From positions 1 to 64,000 of the forward strand of contig OENT01000095.1 in NCBI GenBank assembly GCA_900239685.1: 64,000 nt of DNA. The letters run 5' to 3'. The first letter of the stretch is position 1. Each line of letters begins with the position of its first letter. Below, in pieces: positions 38,121 to 48,413 of the stretch. Origin of the DNA: Rotaria macrura. Lineage: Eukaryota; Rotifera; Eurotatoria; Philodinida; Philodinidae. Position numbers and translations under genes: made by a program. Below the pieces are notes generated by a model. The model was not told the DNA's origin. It searched no databases and saw nothing but the letters and a program-made list of their open reading frames with translations.

Positions 38121-38948
38121 ATGTCAGCTGAATCGACAATCGATCTACAATATAATGTCTATCAAGAATTAAATAATCAACATCATATCATTCGACGCGA
38201 ACATCAAGGAATTCTTCTTGAATCATTAAAAACTCTAAAACATAATGTCAATAGTTCTTTAATTGATGACAAACATAAATTTGAAAATGCCGAACAAAAT
38301 TTTTACTATAAATTCAACTTTTTCAAACGTTTATTTACTCGTGCAGCTTCAAAATATAAAATTTATTCTGTCAGGCCATTTAAAGAAATCTATCGACAGC
38401 GAAAATATCTATTAACAAAAGTGATTCAATTATTCAACGAAACAACATTGGAAACGACTCTTGTCGAAACGCGGACACATTGGAATGGTTCCATAGCCGT
38501 TGTCTATAATCCAAGGACGGGTCGTGCAGAATGGAAACAATGCAGACACGGTGGAATTCATGGTGTGTTTAATCCAATCACACATACTATCGAATGGGAA
38601 GACGGGTTTCAAACAGGCGTTTATGGAGTTTTTAATCCTAAATTGAATATAGTCGAATGGAAGAAGTTCTACAAAGGGGGTGTTCATGGAGTTTATAATC
38701 CATCGACGGGTACAATCGAATGGCAAACATCGTTTCATTCAGGAATCGGCGGTGTTTATAATCCTCTAACGAAACAAATCGAATGGAAAAGATCATTTTA
38801 TGGAGGTGTTGTCGGATATTTTGATTATGAAACACAAACTATTAAATGGATTGAAAGATGGCATCACGGCATTGCTCTTATTGCATGGGATTCGAATATA
38901 AGTAGTTATGTAACAACTGCTAGTTGTGGGTGGTACGGTGATAATTAA
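38121..38948 (+). CDS. Intronless protein with seven 21-residue tandem repeats (unknown family)
   Basis: A single open frame of 275 residues, ATG 38121 to TAA 38948. Residues 1-121 are Lys/Asn/Gln-rich and probably helical, with no signal peptide or membrane segment. From about 122 to the end the protein is built of 21-residue units starting at 122, 143, 164, 185, 206, 227 and 248. The consensus is x-G-G-V-x-G-V-Y/F-N-P-x-T-x-x-I-E-W-x-x-x-F. The middle units fit best; the sixth replaces NP with DY and the last is degenerate. The units have diverged at DNA level but keep the exact 21-residue register, so the protein is under selection. The Gly/aromatic/Trp pattern suggests short beta hairpins, like MORN or WG repeats, but it is neither in register. 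I do not recognise the family. Codon use resembles the neighbouring genes. Confidence 0.75.
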   Translation: MSAESTIDLQYNVYQELNNQHHIIRREHQGILLESLKTLKHNVNSSLIDDKHKFENAEQNFYYKFNFFKRLFTRAASKYKIYSVRPFKEIYRQRKYLLTKVIQLFNETTLETTLVETRTHWNGSIAVVYNPRTGRAEWKQCRHGGIHGVFNPITHTIEWEDGFQTGVYGVFNPKLNIVEWKKFYKGGVHGVYNPSTGTIEWQTSFHSGIGGVYNPLTKQIEWKRSFYGGVVGYFDYETQTIKWIERWHHGIALIAWDSNISSYVTTASCGWYGDN

Positions 38949-41900
38949 GTGGCGTCTATGTCTCCTCTGCTCGTACTGAGTTTCATACGATGTAGAAACA
39001 AATTATATATAGAGCAGTGCGTGTTCTTTGTAATACAATACTAATTGATTCTGTACACTTAAAGGAAAGCAGACTGTTGTTTTTATCCCTAACCGTAGTG
39101 TTACGTCTTTGTAATCCGTTGAACTATAGATATACAACAAAAGAAATAGAAACCAGTGATCATAAATTGATGATGTATTGCATTCTTTGAAGTCTATGCA
39201 TGATATTACTCAATTGAATTTTATCATCAGGAAATGCACAAACGGGATCAATTTTGCATGAGAGAATATACTATCTTTTGACTTAACAACAGTGAAAAAA
39301 CTGTTTGGTTAGCAAGTTTTCTTCGTTTTTCCATTGATTCAGGTAATCAGCAGAAAACTAGAATTATTGGTTCCAGTTAGAAAGTTTTCAAGAATGGTTT
39401 CATTCTTGAGACTCATAGATTAGGAATAAAGAACGGTTGTTTTCAGAGCAGAAGAAACAAGTCCACACACTATATTATTAGTATGGGTGGTCATTTAGAG
39501 TTATTTTACTATATAGAGATTAATAAATCCTCTACTTTTAGAAAGTACATTATTAAGTTGTTTCCAATCATTTATTTTTATCTTTTACAATAAAGAAAAA
39601 TAAAGACAAACGATCATCCCTTATTTACCACAATGCCACTCGTCATTATTCGATTAGCTGGTAGTAAAACTTTCGTCAACTACTTTCTAATCCGAATACT
39701 TTTTTTTCGTGTCAGTAGATGAGGATATATTTTATTTATTGGCGAATGTCACACTAGTAATTTCGCCAGGGATTCCTCGAACCGATGAACATTCGGGAGC
39801 CGTAACAAATTTTGTTGGAAAAGAAAACAAAACTTTGAAAATTTCGAGGGTACGGGCGAGGAGGTAACATGATTTTTATTAATAGAACTCAAAAATAGTT
39901 CGAATTTGCACGAAAAAACAATCGTTTTTGACGATGAGGGGGAGAGTGGGCCTGCCTCCACCAGACACCTTCCCATCCAATGGCAGCACCCTGAATTTCG
40001 CCAATATGAATGAGTTGAATTGTAACTCAACTGATATTCGATGGGTGATGAAATCTACAGAGCGAAAACTCTTTGTTCTTGGGCCCATCTCTATTTATTT
40101 ATTAATGTACTATCTAATATTCTAGTAAATATATGCAAAATTATCATTATGGTTCAAACAAGATCAAAATATCGTTTACTTCAAAATAATCCAGCAATCT
40201 TTTTTTTTCATATAAGTACTACAGTTCTTTCTTTATTTGCAATAAAAATGATTTCACAAAACTACATTTAAGTCGTACCTTCAATGATTAGAATTGGTGA
40301 AATTACAGAGACTTCAATCAAAGAATGGTATGGTGGTCTTCTGTCAATTAAGATGAAGGAAAAAAGAAAAACCATTAAAACATCATCTGATTCCTGATCG
40401 CCCGTATCTCTTTTCAAGATTCACAAAGATACCCTATCAATGGTTCACTGTCTGATGAGTCTCTTGTTTGGTCGATTCATTTGAGAACATGCTATATAGA
40501 CAATGTCGTCACACCATGACAATAACATGTCGAGCCCTGAATTTTTCGACGCCAGGAATCGTTTTTTTGATTAATCAACTAGAAATTTCCTAATTACGAT
40601 GAGAGAATCGTGCTGAAGGTATAGAAGACTGAGACTGAACGATAGCTCTTTCTAAGAAATTCGTTGCATATCGTTATAAGTATTCCTCAAAAGGATTCAT
40701 TTACGTCAGGTGTTAACTATTTTATCTCGCATCCCATATTGATCCTGCACGTACTATATCGATAGTTTATATGAACATGCTGTTAATGAGAGAGTCATCA
40801 TTATTGATCATCGTTTTTAGGAATAATTACGTGAATAGGACAATATACAAGATACGAGGACATTCTAATATCGTATAGAATTCTGTTCTGTTCTAATGTC
40901 TCATCCATAAACATATCATCTCTTTTAGCCAGGTCCTATTGCATCTTTTTTCCTCTTGATCCTTGCCATTGTTGTTGTCTTTACTATTTATGAGATTTAT
41001 TCTTCATCTATTCGTGAGTCATTATCTTAACTTATCTTGAGGTCTTGGCCTTGACCAATCAATTATTTTAATCAAATAGTGATAAGAAATCAAAAATTGA
41101 AATCAATTACGAATTCATACATTGCAAACAACTTTCCCTTGGTATACAAAAGAAATTCAATTTTTAGATCTACCGAATAATAATAACATTAAACAAAAAA
41201 AATATTACTTGATCAATTTTTTTGAAAATTACCTAGAGTGAACAATAAAATTGGTAAAAAGATGAGAATTCTACGAGTGGTTCAGTCCTTCACAATCAAA
41301 CGGTATTTGCTTGTTGTAGATTGTTATATAAATTCATAGAGAAAACGTACTGTTCTATCCAAATGTCTGAAGTACTAGTTGAGTAACTATTGTGTTATGT
41401 ATTCTTTATGCGTATTCGAAGAAAACGAATAATATAAATATGTTACTCTATGCTTTTGAATACTTCAGTATGTGTATATAAGAAAGTATTCATTGAATAC
41501 GTGCTACTCAATTATGGAATCAATCAATCAGTGTAGACTTTTTTATGCTGGGTTGTTGTTGCTTATAAGATAAATACTATGAATAGTAAATATCTAATCA
41601 ATGAGTTTTCATTGAATATCAGTAAGTTCTGTATCAACGATGCATTATAAATGAGAAATGCAACTGTCATAAATTTCAACCCGTTACTATCCTTCTTCTA
41701 TTGAGCAGCTATTACGCACACATGAACGGGGGAAATTATGTGATAACAACTAATAGTAACTGTCTAAGTCTCATGTGTCATGTGAATGAAATTAGATGCG
41801 CAGATGAGCATCCAATTGGTCTCTTGACCATGCGTTGGAATGGAATTGACATTTACTGTTCAAAAAAAAAACAAATTTTTTTCCTGATAATCGAAATGAA

Positions 41901-42196
41901 TATGTTAACTAGCGATTGGTTTGACAGCTAGTAAATAACAACGAATTGAATACCTGCAAGTCAAAAAAGTGCTTATAGGATTAAATTCATTGTAAGTATT
42001 CATAATATACATACATCTATGTGCATATTAATGTATTATTTATTCTATCTATTGATCTACAAAAGAAAGGATGATGTTTATCATTGTTCGTCTAATAATA
42101 ATTTAACTACTTCATACTTTAGACAACATGAATGATTGAGTTTGATCTAACATCCCATCAATAGATTATTTATATGAGATCTCACGTACTTGAACA
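38949..42196. other. Intergenic, no gene confirmed
   Basis: Mostly AT-rich. It holds a hAT-like relic (39482-39623) and a stretch of higher GC at about 39745-40100 that has open frames on both strands but no motif I can name. A frame at 41701-41931 begins at TTG rather than ATG and is not supported as a gene. Confidence 0.45.
39482..39623. mobile_element. Degenerate relic related to the 25388-26764 foldback element
   Basis: Begins tatgggtggtcattta, like the rightmost terminus of the larger element (taggggtggtcattta on the opposite strand), and ends catccctta, the expected inverse. Between them are the same kinds of aataaatcct and tttatctttta tracts. No target duplication is visible, so the copy is old or truncated. 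Confidence 0.45.
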
Positions 42197-42311
42197 TCGG
42201 GATGTGCAGTGTCAGTGAAAATACTTTCAAAACTGCCAATTATTTACCGATCGTGAGTGCACTGAAGCACTAACTGTCGGTGATCAATAAACTGAAACTG
42301 CACATCCCTAT
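42197..42311. mobile_element. 115-bp hAT-type miniature element
   Basis: Ends are an inverted repeat around gggatgtgcagt (left 42199-42210; right its complement, actgcacatccc at about 42297-42308). They are flanked by cttgaaca (42189-42196) and attgaaca (42312-42319), seven of eight identical. A second hairpin (around gtgcactgaagcac) lies inside. The GATGTGCAG core also begins the larger element at 44762, so the two probably share a transposase. Confidence 0.6.
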
Positions 42312-42546
42312 ATTGAACATGAATACCATTAAATGATTCTTTAATATTTGGTTTAACAATGGATCCAACTGTCTTATATTTACTGAACCAAAAACAAAAC
42401 TATAATAATCCTATTAATGTCATAAAGAAAATCCAGAATCGAATTCCCATCCATCTAACTTTTATATCAAAGCGAAAATCTTTTATTTATATGATGAATT
42501 TTTTTTTCTGAAATGAATCCATTAAAAAAATATATTTATTTATAAA

Positions 42547-42592
42547 AAGGAATATATATATATATATATATGAGTGTGTGTGTGTGTGTGTG
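42547..42592. repeat. AT then GT microsatellite
   Basis: Runs of AT (about 42551-42571) and GT (about 42573-42592) just downstream of the ASB-like gene's stop codon, in its 3' flank. Confidence 0.85.
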
Positions 42593-42608
42593 CGTGATAG
42601 AAATCTTT

Positions 42609-45600
42609 TTATTTATTTCGTTTTGGTATTATACCACGACCAGCATTGTGCGCTGATTTAATATTAATATTCGGATATTTTCTCGAAGTATTACGTGAAG
42701 TATTTAGTAGAATCAGACTTTGACTTTCATTAAGTTCTTTACATTCTTGTTGATGTAATCGCCGTTTAAGTATTACAGATTGTATACGAACAAGAGCATT
42801 TTTCGGATGTTCATCACGATGCTTAGTTTTTGTATTATGACTATCATCATCATAAGATTTTCGATATCTTAATGTTCGTTGATCCCAATAGAATTCAAGT
42901 CCATTAACTTCAAAATGACTGAGACGTTTACCGACTGGACGAAAATGTTTAACTGGATCAACTAATTCATTATAACGTAAATATTCGAGATGTTTATTCG
43001 ATAGTAGTGGATAGGTTTGTTTTAATTCCTTGATTTTTTCTGTATAAAACTTTCCGATTGTTTGAGATATTTTAGCACGACATAGTTGTTTAAGACGAAA
43101 TGGATTTGAAAATAGACGTTGTAAATCTGCTTGAAAACTTTTTAAACGATACAATGCATGTGGATATTGTCGTTTACGTATCCAATGTTGATTGATTGAA
43201 TTCGGTTGCATATATATAAGTAGGAGCATTAAGTTAGTTAGACCTTCGTTAGCTGCCATGGTTAAGGGATTCGATGAGCGGTTACCTTGTTTAATTTTTA
43301 ATTCACAACCTAAATGAGCAATCATCATAGCTGATCCTTCCGAATGAATTCTAACTGCTTGTTCAAATGGATATTCGTTCCATGGATATGAACGTGTTAT
43401 TGGATAACCATGTTCAATAAGAATTTTGATCGAATAAGGATCGTCACATAGAACCGCTAATGTCATTGGTGTCACACCATATATACTGCGAGTATTAGTT
43501 CGTGCACCTGCTTTCAGTAAAGCTTCGATTGTTGAATGACGACTCATTAAAACACTGTAATGCAAAGCAGTATAGCCTACGATAATTAAGCAAAGAAAGA
43601 ATAAGACGAGTTCGATTGAACCATCGATTCAAATCAATACAATAATGTTTTCATTTAACTTGATTGTTTAGTTCTAATACAAGTATCTTTCGGGCTACAA
43701 TATTTGCCGTTCATCGGACATCAATAAAGACTCCGATTTTATATGTGCATCATTATTATTATTATTTGTTTATCATGAACACATGAAGATTTTATAACAA
43801 AAGGAAAGACAAGAAAAACTATATTTTTGCTTCAATTGTTGTTACATAGTACTTTTAAATTTATGTTGTTATCATTCTCTATCTTGAACACATTGAAAAG
43901 CATGCATTATATCCTATTCACATACATCTTGAACTAATCTATATACTAACAATGGATACAGTTGAATGAAATATTGTGAACGGATAAAATCATATTGAAT
44001 CGCATCGGTATTCGGAAGAATTGAAAAAAACCAGCAAGCATCCATATTTACTTTGTCATGTTCTACTCTCGAAAATAATAATTGCATAAAACTGGTACAT
44101 ATTATCAGCATGCATCTACTCTACTAGTCTCAACTCAAACATATCAGCAAGATGGAAGATTTCAACTAATAAAATGATATTCTAAGTAAATTATATTGTA
44201 ATGAGTTTGACAGAAGTCATCCAACATGTTAATTCGTCTTGCACACCTTGAGAGAATCAGATTTTCAAATCGGCTGACTGCATCAAGGGCCGTAGCCGTC
44301 TCATTGCTTTTCGGTCGCTTGATTGACTAGCAATTTTCTTCTTCCTCTTCTTCTCGACGCATGAGTCACGCTTCGGGTCAACCGTTAGTTCTTAGCTCCC
44401 GAGTATCATCATGTTTCGAAAAAAAACGTTTAGCAAGATCCGGAAAACATGATAATTAGACATCTAAAATCTGTTTTTTGAAATTCAGCTGCATTTGGAA
44501 TATATAAAGAATGCCAAAAATCATGATTAACAGTTGATATTTGCGTCATACGGCCATGCATAATTCAATCTTAGATGACCATACGTATCTACGGTGTCAA
44601 AATGCATTTAATGATTTCCTCTATAAGAGTGTAAGATTTTGACATAGCAGATGTCATAAAAATTCGTGCTCTTATATCTTCCAGACTCTTGCAGTCAGCT
44701 GACGTTACATCCAGTGCATTGCGCTGAATGGTATTCTAGTTAGCGATGTATGTAATTTGATTTGAGATGTGCAGGGTTAACCTACCCTGCAGGTTAGGGT
44801 GCAGGATAAGCACTAAGCAGGGTAGGTTAGGGGCAGGGTAAGCACTGAGAAGGGTAGGGTATGTTCAGGGTATGCATTTGGGGGGGGGGGTGACCGTTCA
44901 ATTCGTCACATGACAATTCGTCGCGATCAATTCGTCGGAGAACAATTCGTTGGGATCAGTTCGTCGCATATAAAGGAAAGAGAGAGAATTAATTGGATTA
45001 AGTCATTTTGTTTAGTTGGTTTTTCAAATAAATAACTTCAATAAATATTTTCATTTACAATAATGAGACTCTTTTTCGACTATTTGTTTTTCAAAAAAGA
45101 ATAGAGCTGTCGATTTACATTTTATTTATTATACATTTATAGTAACTAATATAAAGTTTAACTCAAAACAAAACTATAAAGTTCATTTAAAAATGAAACA
45201 ACTTTTTGATCTAAACAGCAATTTAAGAGTTATTTCGAATTTCAAAAATTCTTTTTTTACTTTAAAATCTTTAGAAATTTATTTCTTCATATAATAGACC
45301 TTTTTTAATTTTAAATGCCTCAATCAGTGAAAAATGATGTGCACACAAAACTAAAGTTATAAGATTTAATCCAAATATTCTTCTAATGTTCGCAACATTG
45401 GAAACTCAAAAACCCGTTTTGAGAATTTTGAAAACTGTTTTGTTGAATGCTAGAACAGCTTTTTAGGTGACAGAAAATTGTTCCACAAAGTACTAAGTGA
45501 ACCATACAGATCAAGAAAGAGTACATTTTGCCATCTTATCTTCTTGAACCTTTTGCCTCAAAATATTTTAAAGAAGATTAAAAGAAATGATTTGAGGCTC

Positions 45601-48413
45601 ATTTAATAACAGACTATTTGCATTGTGATAGAACTATTCTCTAAATGATTTTTAAAAAATAAGTCATTCGTTTCTTGAAAAAACATCTACTATCCATAAT
45701 CCAGATCTTCTCATTTTTTAGATAAGTTTGCATTTTAGTAGAAATCAAAATTTAAGAACTAAAAGTTGCTTTAGGGAAAATCGAAATTTCTAATTTTTAC
45801 AGCGCACAAAGTAAAATTTAGTCCATAAGAACTTTCTGAGTATAGTAACTGTGTTGTAAAAATTCCATAGGAGAAAGTATTATTTGGGACAACCCATATT
45901 ATTTTGCTGGAATTCCTCAAATACTCGTAATTAAAAAGAATAACTATATGTTTCCTAACACAATTTTAATTTCTACTGTAGCACATACATTTATATGAAT
46001 AATTGAAAGACAAAATTACTTAATCCAATTAATTCTCTCTCTTTCCTTTATATGCGACGAACTGATCGCAACAAATTGCTCTCCGACGAATTGATCGTGC
46101 GACGAATAGTTTGCGACGCATTGTACTAGTACCATTCGGAGGAGTGGAGTAGAATATGGTGGAAGTTAAAATCCAATAAATTAAAGTTGAGTCAGGAAAA
46201 GAAAAAAATCATGAAAATTAAAGTAAACGTATTCTTAGCTCAGCCGTTAGAGAAGGGGACAAACTGCGAGCGGCATATCCCAACCATTATTCTTGTGTAG
46301 AATAAACAAACCAGCTGTAATTCAATCACAAAAACACATTAGTATATTGTACTTATATAGTAATGATATAAGTTCGAACGTCGGTGAAAACCATCGATTG
46401 TATTTCATTTGTTATTTCATTTGTTGTACTGTTTTATTTAAATTCATGCTTTGTTACAACGATTTTTATTTGTAAAAATGTCCGAAAAATTATCGAAAAC
46501 TACATACGGTGCGGAAAAACGAGTCATTTTGATGAACCTTAAAGCATGGCTGGTGGTTCTGCGGAGTAAGGAAAATAAGAATAACAAGTCATAAAGATAT
46601 TGTAATGTAAAATTTACAGTGTAGAGTAGGGTAAACAAATCTAAAACTTTTTCAGGGTAGGGTAGAACAAAGGGTAAAGAAAAATTCCTTTATCAGGGTA
46701 CAGGGTAAGGGAAAAGCGTACCCTGCACATCTCTAAATTTGATGGACTTTCATGTTTCACGGAGTTTTAGCATTGATTCTTGAAGTTAAATAAGACGCAA
46801 AACGAAAAACTTGATATGCTTTAATTTATTCTCGTTGGAATATTTTCAAATGATTCATTATGTTCAGTAACTAACTGAGGAAGATTGACTGTTTTAAGAA
46901 TATCACCTTCGGCGTTCATTATAGTAGCATCGTGTCTAGACTTTAAGGTTGTCTGTTCAGCTGTGAAATTGAAATTAAGAATGGGAGTCATTGAGTTCAA
47001 TTTTTTACATTCATTACTTATGGTTTGACTTTTCTATCACGTGAAGTTAGATAAGTTACAATCGAAGTGAACTGTTTTAACAGGTAACACAGCAAACAAG
47101 TACTTAATAGTATATGCCGTGGTCTGTCTGTATCTGATTTTTATAGAATTAAGATCAAGAAAAACTGTATCGTATAGAGTAAGTGTGAATTATTTATTTC
47201 ATTACAAATAATCTTCTAGAACTGGTTTCATATCAAAGTATACTTTGATATGGCAAGATCAAAGAAAATGTGACAGTTTCTAATAACTAAACAAATTGGA
47301 GTCAACAGTAAATATCTACTATATATCAACTTGTCACTTCCTATTCGAACTAAGTAGACAACTGTAGTTTTTCTTGCATCAAATTTGAATAGTTGAAACT
47401 TTTGAAATAACAGACATACGACACCCTATCAAGATTTTGTTTATATCCTCATTAAACTAAAAAGACAAATGATGACATGTGTCATATGAAAATGAACGAC
47501 GAATCAAATGAGAGAATGTTTAGCATGACTTTAATACACTCAAGATAAAAATGACATGATTGAAAACAGATGTTAATATTGTATCGAATCATTTTTTATG
47601 CATCACTTTCTCTAGTCTAAAAATTTAGTCGACATCGGCTTCTTAAAATATAGAGAAAGTAAACTGGTGCATGTTCTGAATGAAAAATTATGAAGTCCTT
47701 CAAAAATATATTCTAAAATGCAAATTATGATGCCTACCATCTTCGACATATTGATTAAGACTACATAAAGAATTAATTAAACAGTGACTAATTTCATCGG
47801 TTCCATTGACAATTGCTAAAATGAGAGGTGTTAAACCCCTATGGGCTGGATTTCGGGGTGGTAAATTAACGTCCGCACCAGCACGGATCAATTCTTCCAA
47901 AATCTAAACATATTGTCTTCATGTACATCCGTTCTCTTTTTTTTTATATGAGAATAAAAGAAACAGGAGCATGTTTACCTCGGAACGTTTCTTTTCAATA
48001 CATTGTAATACGGGAGTAAAACTTGTTTTTGTATCATGTAGATTAGGATCAATTAGTTTATTCTCAAGTAAATCATGTATGCCGGTAATGAAATTACTTT
48101 CAATAGCATACCACGTTGCCCGATGCCCACGAGCATCTTCATAGGTGGATTTTAATTCCGTTTTTTCTGTCTTAATCATTATTTGTAATAATTTTTTATC
48201 AGATCGTTTACAACATTCGATAAGTAATGATGGCCGACTGGCATCAGCATAATTAACCGTTGATGAATTTACTTTTTTCTCTTGTAATAAATTCGATATT
48301 GTCGAATAATCTGTATTTTTGATTGCATGAAATGCGGCGTCAATATCTCGTGTTGTTTCTACATATGGTTCGGTGAGCACCGGAAAATATCGAGATGAAA
48401 GCTTTTGCATCAT
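42609..48413 (-). CDS. Ankyrin-repeat and SOCS-box protein (ASB-like)
   Basis: Exons 48413-47979, 47903-47738 and 43576-42609 sum to 1569 nt and encode 522 residues, all phases matching. Residues about 20-290 contain ankyrin-type repeats (LIRAGADVNLPPRNPAHRGL then TPLILAIVNG; GYTALHYSVLMSRHSTIEAL then LKAGARTN; YGVTPMTLAVL). Residues about 358-402 form a SOCS box: the BC-box part RLKQLCRAKI (pattern LxxLCRxxI) and the Cul5-box part YPLLSNKHLEYLRY. ASB proteins are substrate receptors of Elongin B/C-Cullin 5 ubiquitin ligases; the ankyrin part would choose the substrate. A basic, Lys/Arg-rich tail of about 120 residues follows the SOCS box, whereas most ASB proteins end there. Intron 2 is 4161 bp and contains a hAT-type element. 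Which ASB it is cannot be told by eye. The start ATG pair (MMQKL) lies 17 bp after a possible 3' splice site. Confidence 0.88.
44762..46735. mobile_element. Non-autonomous hAT-type element in the ASB-like gene intron
   Basis: Ends are ttgagatgtgcagggt at 44762 and the complement of tagagatgtgcagggt ending at 46735 (15 of 16 identical), flanked by an identical 8-bp duplication aatttgat (44754-44761 and 46736-46743). Next to each end lie repeated motifs of the form gcagggtaagcact and agggtaggg, inverted between the two ends. The 1974-bp interior encodes no transposase; most of it is a second foldback structure (annotated separately). The short duplication and GATGTGCAGGG-type ends are typical of hAT. 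Confidence 0.85.
44896..46130. repeat. Inner foldback element with a perfect 50-bp inverted repeat
   Basis: 44954-45003 and 46018-46067 are perfect inverted copies of 50 bp. Outside them the similarity continues, imperfectly, for about 55-60 bp as several units of the type caattcgtcg (left 44898-44953, right 46068-46126). The centre, about 1 kb, is AT-rich and non-coding. It sits wholly inside the hAT-type element 44762-46735 just after a 12-G run, so it is either a later insertion into it or its own core. A clear target duplication for the inner unit was not found. Confidence 0.7.
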
